21,198 nt of DNA, from positions 1-21,198 of IMG/VR virus record IMGVR_UViG_3300007344_000315. One strand, given 5' to 3'. This document shows, piece after piece, positions 1 to 6,028 of this stretch. The notes beneath the pieces were generated by a model. That model ran no database searches. It had not been told where the DNA came from and saw only the letters and a list, made by a program, of their open reading frames with translations. The stretch's first letter is position 1, and each line of letters opens with the position of its first letter. The stretch is from a virus. The translations under genes were made by a program, and so were the position numbers.

Positions 1-201
1 AATTGCTGACTGAATCGCTTTTTGATCTGCCTTTTTTTCTGCTCGTTTTGTTTCCGCCTCCGCAATTTTCCGAACATCTTCAACTAAACCGTGGCCTTCT
101 TTAACAACACCACGAGCAGCCTTAAGCGTGGACTCCGCTGCCGATAAGGGGTTAGCCGCAGCCCCTGCGACTTCGGTCAACTTGTCTAGCGGATTGCTCA
201 C
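1..201 (-). CDS. Start of a helical, coiled-coil-prone phage protein (3' end cut by window edge)
   Basis: 67 codons are open from a GTG at 201-199 to the window edge. The GTG directly follows the TGA (204-202) of the upstream gene in the same frame, so this start is fixed by an in-frame stop. A purine-rich GAGAAGG (213-219) lies 11 bases upstream. The product begins SNPLDKLTEVAGAAANPLSA, a Gly/Ala/Pro-containing stretch, and continues as a charged Lys/Glu/Ala-rich helix. I do not recognise a named family. Similar small proteins with an NP-motif start followed by a long helix occur at the end of phage structural blocks near lysis genes, so a lysis-associated (spanin-like) or structural role is possible but unproven. 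It contains a run of seven A that forms an A AAA AAG heptamer in frame (31-37). Confidence 0.65.
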   Translation of the reverse strand, partial: MSNPLDKLTEVAGAAANPLSAAESTLKAARGVVKEGHGLVEDVRKIAEAETKRAEKKADQKAIQSAI

Positions 202-423
202 TCACTTATCAACCTTCTCATCTAGCTTGTCCCAGATGCGGGTTAGGATAGATTCAATTCGCTCCAACGCATCTCTGTAATCATCGCGCCGCACAAATTG
301 ACTCATCATTTCTTTATGGTCGCGCTGAAGATTCTCGAGCGAGTTGGTGATGCTGCGTAATGTCCAGCCGCCAAAAGCGGCGGCAATACCAATCGCAAAA
401 TTAAATGCAATCTGATAGTCCAT
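202..423 (-). CDS. Small membrane-anchored coiled-coil protein, lysis-region type
   Basis: 73 residues. Residues about 5-22 (IAFNFAIGIAAAFGGWTL) form one hydrophobic segment that could cross the membrane. The rest is a charged amphipathic helix with the typical R-R-D-D-Y...ALERIESILTRIWDKLDEK pattern. Short proteins of this plan are common in phages just before holin, endolysin or spanin genes. They are usually left uncharacterised and sometimes called holin-like. One N-terminal membrane helix followed by a coiled coil also fits the inner-membrane spanin topology, but 73 residues is short for Rz. The ATG (423-421) overlaps the TAA of the upstream gene as TAATG, so translation is probably coupled. 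The role in lysis is inferred from architecture only. Confidence 0.7.
   Translation of the reverse strand: MDYQIAFNFAIGIAAAFGGWTLRSITNSLENLQRDHKEMMSQFVRRDDYRDALERIESILTRIWDKLDEKVDK
213..219 (-). promoter_or_regulatory. Shine-Dalgarno for the GTG-start gene at 201
   Basis: GAGAAGG lies 11 bases upstream of the GTG at 201-199, inside the last codons of the preceding gene. It supports GTG as the start, since an in-frame TGA immediately precedes that codon and no in-frame ATG follows in the visible part. Confidence 0.45.
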
Positions 424-791
424 TATTCAGCCTCGTTCACCACTTCAACCCAAGATGTTGTGGCCTCATCCCAAGAGTACATCTGCCCATCGTCAGGCAT
501 TGCTACCGGCGCTTCCCATTGGGCCGCATCGTTCAATACCCAAGACGCATAGGGCTGCGGTGGGACAAAGGCATCGATGTCAGCATCGTAGGTGTAGCCA
601 ATGCCTGCGTAGTTCTTGCGGATGTTGCCGTTGTAGCTCGTTTGTTTCCAAACGCCGCCAAATAACTTTTCAAGAAATGCCGCGCCGATATGTTCTTTTT
701 CCACACCGTTGGCATCAGCCGTATCCTTGTTAGCCACAACGACTACCTGGGTTACGACGTTGTTTTCGTCAATGCGGGCAAAATGAGCCAT
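423..791 (-). CDS. Conserved uncharacterised phage virion-region protein
   Basis: 122 residues starting MAHFARIDENNVVTQVVVV. The central part has the pattern FGGVWKQTSYNGNIRKNYAGIGYTYD (read here as separate conserved blocks: W48-K-Q-T-S-Y, then R-K-N-Y-A-G-I-G-Y-T-Y). It is followed by a Pro/Trp-rich tail (PPQPYASW, WEAPVAMPDDG, YSWDEATTSW). This pattern is widespread in marine and freshwater phages and cyanophages, typically beside tail-fibre genes, with no established function that I know. No membrane segment or signal peptide is visible. The start has a good GGAG 8-9 bases upstream of the ATG. The repeated Trp/Tyr blocks look like short beta strands, so a small structural or fibre-associated role is plausible. 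That is inference. Confidence 0.8.
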   Translation of the reverse strand: MAHFARIDENNVVTQVVVVANKDTADANGVEKEHIGAAFLEKLFGGVWKQTSYNGNIRKNYAGIGYTYDADIDAFVPPQPYASWVLNDAAQWEAPVAMPDDGQMYSWDEATTSWVEVVNEAE

Positions 792-792
792 C

Positions 793-1395
793 TCAATTCT
801 CCAAGTGCAATGCGGTTAGCTGTTCTTCCTCGCCAACGTAGCCGACAGGGAAGGTGTTAAAAGATAACGAAATGCGATCTTCTTCTTTAACCGTCTCGAC
901 CATGTGAGTAAGGCTAGAGGGGAAAATCATCAAGTCGCCGGTACCCACTTCAAACCACCACGAATCACTGTTATGCAAGTTGTAGTTGTCGGTCGGCAGT
1001 TTGATTTGCTGGTAGCCATCACGGTAGAAATAAATCTTGTCTCGCTCACGCGCTGCTTTGAGATACAAGACTCCGCTCACAAAAGAATTGGGATGGGCGT
1101 GCTTGTGGTGGAACTCACCGGGTTTCGTGTAGTTGAGCCATGACTGCGTAATCCGCAAGCTGACATCGTTTTTCGGGGCATAGATGGACTTGAGGTATTC
1201 CGCCACAGAGCGTTCGGTAAACTCCCGTAGCTTCGCCATTGTGTCATCGCGCAACACATAGCGATTATTGCTGGTGGTGTTACCCATATTTTTGTGAGTC
1301 TCTTGTGAACCCACAAAGTCCAACTCTTCGGCGCTGAATTCTCGCCCAAGGTCAAACTTGGCAACGGGGGTTGGGAATAGGCTGTAAAGGTTCAA
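793..1395 (-). CDS. 2OG-Fe(II) oxygenase, TIGR02466-like
   Basis: 200 residues. It fits the putative 2-oxoglutarate/Fe(II) dioxygenase family TIGR02466 in length and order of motifs: LFPTPV at the N-terminus (6-11), SWLNYTKPGEF (85-95), HKHAHPNSFVSGVLYL (97-112), LMIFPSSLTHMVETV (155-169) and RISLSFNTF (174-182). H99 and H101, with H164, are the likely iron ligands, and R174 is the likely 2-oxoglutarate-binding arginine. Such enzymes hydroxylate proteins, nucleotides or small molecules, and the substrate here is unknown. The start is a TTG whose last two bases overlap the upstream stop as TTGA, with GGAG 8 bases upstream. No in-frame ATG precedes N37, so TTG is preferred. The position after the fibre genes suggests, but does not prove, a virion protein as target. 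Confidence 0.85.
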   Translation of the reverse strand: MNLYSLFPTPVAKFDLGREFSAEELDFVGSQETHKNMGNTTSNNRYVLRDDTMAKLREFTERSVAEYLKSIYAPKNDVSLRITQSWLNYTKPGEFHHKHAHPNSFVSGVLYLKAARERDKIYFYRDGYQQIKLPTDNYNLHNSDSWWFEVGTGDLMIFPSSLTHMVETVKEEDRISLSFNTFPVGYVGEEEQLTALHLEN

Positions 1396-1646
1396 GCGTT
1401 CATCTCCGCTTCGATTTGTTTGACATGATCATCAAAGGCTTGCTGCTGTTCGGGCAACAGGATCGTATTGATTGATTCTTCAAAGGCTTTGATCTTTTCA
1501 ATGGTTTCCATCACCTCTTCCACAGAGGGCTTTGGCCTCGGATCGTCCCAACGGGTAAACCCCAAACCGCCTGTCCACTCCCACTTCGCACCCGGTCGTA
1601 ACAGATGCACCGCTGTGTCAATGCCCATGATTTGATAAGCCTTCAT
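1392..1646 (-). CDS. Small XkdW-like tail-fibre-associated protein
   Basis: 84 residues. The centre has the pattern LLRPGAKWEWTGG..FTRWDDPRPKPSVEEV, which matches the L-x-P-x-A-x-W...W-x-D...K-P-t-x-E-E layout of small XkdW-like phage proteins. The C-terminal half is a charged helix (IEKIKAFEESIN...EQQQAFDDHVKQIEAEM). These small proteins usually follow tail-fibre or adhesin genes and are thought to help fibre folding or attachment, though direct evidence is limited. Here it lies directly after the glycine-rich tip protein, with a TAATG overlap (1646-1648 stop, ATG at 1646-1644) and AAGGTG upstream. That supports co-translation with the adhesin. The assembly-chaperone role is inferred from family and context. 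Confidence 0.7.
   Translation of the reverse strand: MKAYQIMGIDTAVHLLRPGAKWEWTGGLGFTRWDDPRPKPSVEEVMETIEKIKAFEESINTILLPEQQQAFDDHVKQIEAEMNA
1404..1407 (-). promoter_or_regulatory. Shine-Dalgarno supporting the TTG start at 1395
   Basis: GGAG sits 8 bases upstream of the TTG at 1395-1393, within the last codons of the preceding gene. The TTG shares two bases with that gene's TGA (TTGA). Together these support a coupled TTG initiation for the oxygenase. Confidence 0.5.
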
Positions 1647-3295
1647 TAGTAGTTCACCTTGAGAATGACAATGCCGGAGCCGCCGGAGCCGCCAGCAAAA
1701 ACGGTATCTCCTGCGTCATGACCGCCACCTCCACCGCCACCGCCGGTATTGACGGTGCCTGCTGTTCCAGCCGCACCTAATCCACCTGCACCGCCGCCAC
1801 CGGAACCGCCCGATCCTGCGTTAGTTGATGACCGCCAATTTGATCCGCCACCACCGCCGGCATAAGTCACTGATGAGCCACTAATGGACGAAACAGTACC
1901 ATCGCCTCCGTTACCACCGTTCGTAGAGGTTCCATCTGCGCCTACGGCAGACGCGCCACCGCCACCACCTGCGCCGTAATTCGGAGTTGTAGCAGATGCG
2001 CTTCCTCCATTATTACCTTGAGATGGCGAAGTATTTGGCGTATTTCCTGCCGCACCCGGTACAGCCCCCGGAATACCAGCCCCTGCTCCACCGCCGCCAG
2101 AGCCGCCCGTTTGAGCCGCCGTTAATGTCCCTGCTCCACCTCCACCACCGGTTGAGGTAATGGTGCTAAATACTGAATTAGAGCCGGACGTTCCACCGTT
2201 ACTTCCAACAGTTACCCCAGGCCCACCGGCTCCGCCGGCTCCAACCGTAATCGTATAATCAGTCCCAGCCGTAACGGATAACCCCGTTCCAGTGCGGAAC
2301 CCACCGGCCCCGCCACCGCCAGCAGAATCTCCACCACCCCCGCCGCCACCAGCCACGACAAGGTAGTCCACACTCACCGCACCCGTTGGTGCAGTCCAAG
2401 ATTGCGTGGACTTGAAGGTGAAGACAGATGTTGTTGGGACTTGGTATTTCAGAATGACGATGCCAGAGCCGCCGGAGCCACCCGTTTTGTCTGTAAACGT
2501 CGGTGCTGCTGACTGACCGCCGCCCCCACCACCTCCACCAGTATTTGCGGTGCCAGCCGTTCCGTCAGCAATTGGCTGACCCGCTCCCCCGCCACCAGCG
2601 CCTCCGTTGCCGCCGGTTCCACCACCTTGTCCAGCGCCGCCGCCGCCGCCTGCATAGGTCGCAGACGAACCAGAAATGCTAGATGCGGTGCCATCGCCAC
2701 CGTTACCGCCCGCTGTAGATGTGCCGGCAGACCCAACGGCAGCAGCCCCGCCGCCGCCACCGGCCCCATAATTGGGCGGATCTGCGTTCCCTGTCCCTCC
2801 ATTACTTCCTTGAGATGGAGAAACAACTGGTGTATTGCCGCTACCACCGGGGGCAGGAGTAAAGGTTGCAGAAGGCACATCATAAGTATATGCGCCGCCA
2901 CCGCCAGAGCCGCCATTTGCACCTGTTGAATTTGGGGCCGTGTTACCTGATCCACCACCACCACCGCCATTAGAAGTAATAGTAGAAAATACAGAATTTC
3001 CACCGCTGACACCTCGGGTGTCTCTTGATGATCCGGCCCCACCAGCGCCAACAGTAATTGTGTAGTCAGTCCCACCGGTAACCGAAAGTCCAGTTCCTGT
3101 GCGGAATCCCCCTGCGCCGCCACCGCCACCAGATACACCCCCACCCCCACCCCCACCGGAAACAACGAGGTACTCCACCTCGGTCACATCCGCAGGAGCC
3201 GTCCAAGTACCTGTGGCGAGGAAGGTTTGGATAATCGTGACGTTTCCACCGCCTGCGGCTGCTCTACCGAGCAAAAGCATCATAATTCCAGACAT
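1646..3295 (-). CDS. Tandem glycine-rich tail tip/adhesin protein
   Basis: 549 residues made almost entirely of two similar glycine-rich modules. Module 1 is about residues 23-284 and module 2 about 291-548. Each opens with a beta entry (F-x-x-x-x-x-W-T-A-P, then Y-L-V-V-x-G-G-G-G), has a GGFRTGTGLSVT...DYTITVGAGGAG block, a P-N-Y-G-A-G-G-G-G-G block and a ...GDGT.SSISGSS.TYAGGGGG block, and closes with GGSGGSGIVILK. This is the glycine-rich domain seen in many phage tail proteins. Polyglycine type II helix bundles are known in the phage S16 gp38 adhesin, so a receptor-binding tip is the best reading. The first 20 residues (MSGIMMLLLGRAAAGGGNVT) look like a short attachment segment, not a signal peptide. 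Gly runs are coded by GGN tracts, which makes slippage and domain swapping easy. Confidence 0.8.
   Translation of the reverse strand: MSGIMMLLLGRAAAGGGNVTIIQTFLATGTWTAPADVTEVEYLVVSGGGGGGGVSGGGGGAGGFRTGTGLSVTGGTDYTITVGAGGAGSSRDTRGVSGGNSVFSTITSNGGGGGGSGNTAPNSTGANGGSGGGGAYTYDVPSATFTPAPGGSGNTPVVSPSQGSNGGTGNADPPNYGAGGGGGAAAVGSAGTSTAGGNGGDGTASSISGSSATYAGGGGGAGQGGGTGGNGGAGGGGAGQPIADGTAGTANTGGGGGGGGQSAAPTFTDKTGGSGGSGIVILKYQVPTTSVFTFKSTQSWTAPTGAVSVDYLVVAGGGGGGGDSAGGGGAGGFRTGTGLSVTAGTDYTITVGAGGAGGPGVTVGSNGGTSGSNSVFSTITSTGGGGGAGTLTAAQTGGSGGGGAGAGIPGAVPGAAGNTPNTSPSQGNNGGSASATTPNYGAGGGGGASAVGADGTSTNGGNGGDGTVSSISGSSVTYAGGGGGSNWRSSTNAGSGGSGGGGAGGLGAAGTAGTVNTGGGGGGGGHDAGDTVFAGGSGGSGIVILKVNY
1652..2425 (-). 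repeat. Glycine-rich module 2 of 2
   Basis: Second copy of the module (residues 291-548). It shares the W-T-A-P entry, the GGFRTGTGLSVT block, the PNYGAGGGGG block and the GSGGSGIVILK exit with copy 1. It carries its own unique segment around SNWRSSTNAGSG (residues 485-496), which could be a receptor-facing loop. Confidence 0.75.
2444..3229 (-). repeat. Glycine-rich module 1 of 2
   Basis: First copy of an approximately 260-residue module in the tip protein (residues 23-284). It aligns with the second copy at an offset of 269 residues (W31 against W300, I279 against I542). The copies have diverged most in the middle Gly/Asn/Ser loops and least at the beta entry and exit segments. Confidence 0.75.
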
Positions 3296-3298
3296 GGT

Positions 3299-4099
3299 TT
3301 AACTCACGTTGCCGGTGATAACGCAGTTGTCACTGTCTAAAAACAACACGGTTGCCACCCCGCGAGTAGCTAATGTCACGCTTGCCTTATCCGTATCAGT
3401 GCCAGCAATGTAGGCGATGCTGATACTGCATTCCACCGTGATGTCGCCGGTTGTTGCATTGTACAGCGACACGACATCACCCGCTGACATGACCGCATTC
3501 GGTATCACGATAGAGCCGCTGGTGCCTATTCCAATAAACCGCCCATTGTCACCCGCTGATAGCGAATATGCGGTGGTTTTGTTAGACCCTGATTGCGGAA
3601 CGTTTCGGTAACCTACCGGATTCGTGCCATCAACTGTTAGTGCCGCCAAACTGCCCGTGGAACTGTTTGTGCCGCCATTAGCCACGGGCAAAACGCCTGT
3701 AACGCCTGACGTTAAATTGACTGTACCCAAGGTTTGTTTGAGCGAGCCGTTGGTGTCAAACGTGCCATCCGTCGTCCAGGTATCACCGATATTCAACGTC
3801 ACCACCGCGATGGTTCGCAGGGTGCTGTTGTTGTTGTAAGAGATCGTCAGCGTAACGGCTGCCGTATCTTTGTTTTCAATGGTAATCGTCTTGATGGTGC
3901 GGCGTGTTGCCGCCGCAGGAGCGGCTACTAGCGTCACGGCACTAGTGCCATTTAGTGCGCCATCGCTTGCCCCTTCCGTAAAGACGGAGCCGGTGTTATC
4001 TGCCCACGCCGCCGTAAAATCGGGGTTGGTGGTTGCCGCCGCCCCCGACATGGCGACTTCAATAGATTTGGTTGTTGCGTCAAGAATTAAAAGTGCCAT
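3299..4099 (-). CDS. Beta-rich tail/fibre structural protein
   Basis: 266 residues in three parts. Residues 1-115 start MALLILDATTKSIEV and contain TIKTITIENKDTAAVTLTIS and RTIAVVTLNIGDTW, a beta-sandwich-like module common at the start of phage tail proteins. Residues about 127-160 hold LTSGVTGVLPVANGGTNSS, a motif found in many tail fibres. Residues about 178-266 form a second beta module (SLSAGDNGRFIGIGTSGSIVIP...GDVVSLYNATTGDITV). This last pattern recurs in the jelly-roll protein at 15869-16696. It is probably an accessory fibre, or a connector between the main fibre and the glycine-rich tip. No catalytic motif is visible. The gene lies 9 bases after the fibre and 3 bases before the tip gene. 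An AGGA precedes the ATG. Confidence 0.7.
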   Translation of the reverse strand: MALLILDATTKSIEVAMSGAAATTNPDFTAAWADNTGSVFTEGASDGALNGTSAVTLVAAPAAATRRTIKTITIENKDTAAVTLTISYNNNSTLRTIAVVTLNIGDTWTTDGTFDTNGSLKQTLGTVNLTSGVTGVLPVANGGTNSSTGSLAALTVDGTNPVGYRNVPQSGSNKTTAYSLSAGDNGRFIGIGTSGSIVIPNAVMSAGDVVSLYNATTGDITVECSISIAYIAGTDTDKASVTLATRGVATVLFLDSDNCVITGNVS

Positions 4100-4108
4100 G
4101 TCATATCC

Positions 4109-6022
4109 TCACGAAATAAACCATGCAAAAGCCTCACCACCACCGCCGCCGCCGCCGCCTGATTGCACGACCCACGACAAAGTGCCTGATCCGTTCGTTT
4201 GAAGAACGTACCCACTTGATCCATCTGCCGCAGGCCAAGTATAGGTAACTGATCCTGCTGCGGCTGCGGCTTGGAAACCGACATAACCAGAAGAACTGCC
4301 TAGAAACCGTGCGACTGCGACGTTGATAGAAGATACCGAGGCTTGTGTTGCCGCAAGTGTCGTTGCGGTGGCTGTTGTCAACAACGCCACACCCGCATTG
4401 ATGGACGCCACCGAAGCGCCCGTCGCCGTTAGGTTTGTAACAACTGCCGTATCCGCATTTGCCGAGGTAATGCTGGCCCCTGTGGCGGTCAGCGTTGTAA
4501 CGGCTGCCACGCCGACATTGGCAGACGTCACACTTGCGCCCGTAGCGATCAAGTCGGTCACTACGGCTGTGCCAAGGTTTGCAGAGGCTACCGAGGCACC
4601 AGTTGATGTTAGATTGGTCACCGTGCCGGTGGTAATCAATGCCACCGCTGCGTTAGCTGAAGCGATTGAAGCGCCGGTAGCCTGTAGGTCATTAACAACC
4701 GCTACCCCAACGTTTGCCGAGGCGATAGAAACGCCCGTTAACGTCAGCGCTGAAATCACCGCCGTCCCAAGGTTAGCCGAGGCAATACTTGCGCCGGTTG
4801 CGGTTAATGCCGTAATGGCCGCCACCCCAACATTGGCCGAGGCCGCTGACACGCCTGTCGCTTGCAAGTTGTTTACATTGGCTGACGCAATTGACGCGCC
4901 AGTAACCTGTAAGTTGCCCGCATTGGCTGACGCTATGCTTGCGCTAGTTGCCGTCAAATCCGTCGCAGTAGCCGTGGTTAACAAAGCGACCGCAACATTT
5001 GCTGAAGCAACTGACGCGCTAGTAGCCGTTAAATTGGTTACCGAGCCGGTCGTAATAACGGCTGTACCCACGTTAGCAGATGTTGCGGATGCGTTTGCTG
5101 CCTGCAACGTCGTGATATTGGCAACACCAAAGTTTGCCGAGGCAACCGAAACGTTTGACAAGATTAAATTGCCAACGTTAGCCGACGCAATGGATGCTCC
5201 TGTTGCCGTTAAATTAGTCACGGTTGCGGTTGTTAGCAACGCAACACCTGCATTCATGGAAGCCGCAGAAGCTCCCGTTACGGTCAAGCCGACGATGTTG
5301 GCTGACGTAATTGACGCATTCGTGTTTGTTAAATTGGTAACTACCGCCGTTGCAACGTTGGCAGAGCTGACTGATGCTCCTGTTGCCGTTAGCGCACCCA
5401 CAACGGCTACAGAGGCGTTCATTGATGGCGAGGATACTTCCGCAAGATTTGACTTGCCGGTAACCGTTAACGTGCCATTAATCGTTGTATCGCCGAATGA
5501 GTTGGCGGCGTTAATCATTTGGAATCGAGTGCCGTCGTAGATCACGACAACCATTTCGCCCGAATTGATGTCTCCTGCCGCTAATGCTGTCGCGCCATCA
5601 CGGGTAATGCTTTTTGCACCTAACGAATTGATGTTGAGGGTGACTGCCCCCGTGTTTGCCCCTGCCGCAATGAAATAAAACAATTGACCTGCATCGTAGG
5701 CAGTCAATGTGGGCGACATCACGCCTGTGATCGTGTCAATTCCGCTGATTGATCCAATTAGTTTTGCTGCGGTCGTTTGTACTTGCCCTAACGTTGCCGC
5801 ATCTGATGCCAACGTACCGCTTGCCAAGCTGGTAATTTTGTTGTTGCCCATCGGAATGTTGGCGGTCGGCGTAGATTGGCCATCTTTTGTGATGCAATTC
5901 GTTAAACCCGAGGCCAAATCCGTTGTCAAAGCGTTGAAAACCGTCGCGGATATGACGGTGTTAGCAACGACAGGTTGGCCTGTCGTGTTAATCAAAAACG
6001 TGCCGTTGCCGTTAAAACTCAT
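4109..6022 (-). CDS. Tail fibre with long pentad-register repeat shaft
   Basis: 637 residues. Residues 1-80 (MSFNGNGTFLINTTGQPVVA, then the block TVFNALTTDLASGL, then ITKDGQSTPTANIPMG) match the virion-attachment end of many podovirus and lambdoid tail fibres. Residues about 105-172 are a common fibre beta module ending VVVIYDGTRFQMI. Residues 211-575 are a repeat shaft of 18 units of the type LTATG-ASIAS-ANVGV-AVVTN. Residues 576-620 carry the widespread TWPAADGSSGYVLQTNGSGTLSW end domain. The protein finishes with eight glycines and EAFAWFIS. It presumably trimerises on the tail and points to the receptor-binding proteins encoded downstream. AGGAG lies 9 bases before the ATG. The large plus-strand open frame opposite the repeats is a shadow. 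Confidence 0.85.
   Translation of the reverse strand: MSFNGNGTFLINTTGQPVVANTVISATVFNALTTDLASGLTNCITKDGQSTPTANIPMGNNKITSLASGTLASDAATLGQVQTTAAKLIGSISGIDTITGVMSPTLTAYDAGQLFYFIAAGANTGAVTLNINSLGAKSITRDGATALAAGDINSGEMVVVIYDGTRFQMINAANSFGDTTINGTLTVTGKSNLAEVSSPSMNASVAVVGALTATGASVSSANVATAVVTNLTNTNASITSANIVGLTVTGASAASMNAGVALLTTATVTNLTATGASIASANVGNLILSNVSVASANFGVANITTLQAANASATSANVGTAVITTGSVTNLTATSASVASANVAVALLTTATATDLTATSASIASANAGNLQVTGASIASANVNNLQATGVSAASANVGVAAITALTATGASIASANLGTAVISALTLTGVSIASANVGVAVVNDLQATGASIASANAAVALITTGTVTNLTSTGASVASANLGTAVVTDLIATGASVTSANVGVAAVTTLTATGASITSANADTAVVTNLTATGASVASINAGVALLTTATATTLAATQASVSSINVAVARFLGSSSGYVGFQAAAAAGSVTYTWPAADGSSGYVLQTNGSGTLSWVVQSGGGGGGGGEAFAWFIS
4298..5392 (-). 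repeat. Pentad-register repeat array in the fibre shaft (18 units)
   Basis: Residues 211-575 divide into 18 contiguous units beginning L-x-x-x-x followed by A-S-x-x-S and A-N-x-x-x. Unit lengths in order are 20, 15, 25, 15, 20, 25, 25, 15, 15, 20, 20, 20, 25, 20, 20, 20, 25 and 20 residues. Every unit is a multiple of five, so the whole array is 73 pentads (365 residues) without a register break. At the DNA level the units are 45, 60 or 75 bases. Confidence 0.85.
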
Positions 6023-6028
6023 CTGTGC

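Noticed and set aside
2449-3165. 238-codon minus-strand open frame in another frame of the glycine-rich gene
   Set aside because: GC-rich GGN repeats suppress stops in all frames. The frame-1 protein has known Gly-rich domain motifs, while this one is low-complexity Val/Ala/Leu/Gln without a domain.
1646-3295. Collagen-like protein
   Set aside because: Gly is abundant but there is no sustained G-X-Y triplet register. Runs of Gly and beta entry and exit blocks fit the phage glycine-rich module better.
4140-4160. Trinucleotide microsatellite as a phase-variation switch
   Set aside because: The (GGC/GGT)8 tract changes in steps of three would only alter the Gly count, not the frame, so on-off switching is not expected.
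4323-5540. 405-codon plus-strand open frame opposite the fibre repeats
   Set aside because: It is the reverse shadow of the repeat codons (GCN, ACN and GTN read backwards), lacks a Shine-Dalgarno, is against the operon direction and has no recognisable domain. The minus-strand fibre explains the region fully.
4109-6022. Possible variable region of a diversity-generating retroelement in the fibre
   Set aside because: The fibre C-terminus has no C-type lectin-like VR pattern, and I see no second near-identical template copy or reverse transcriptase in the window.
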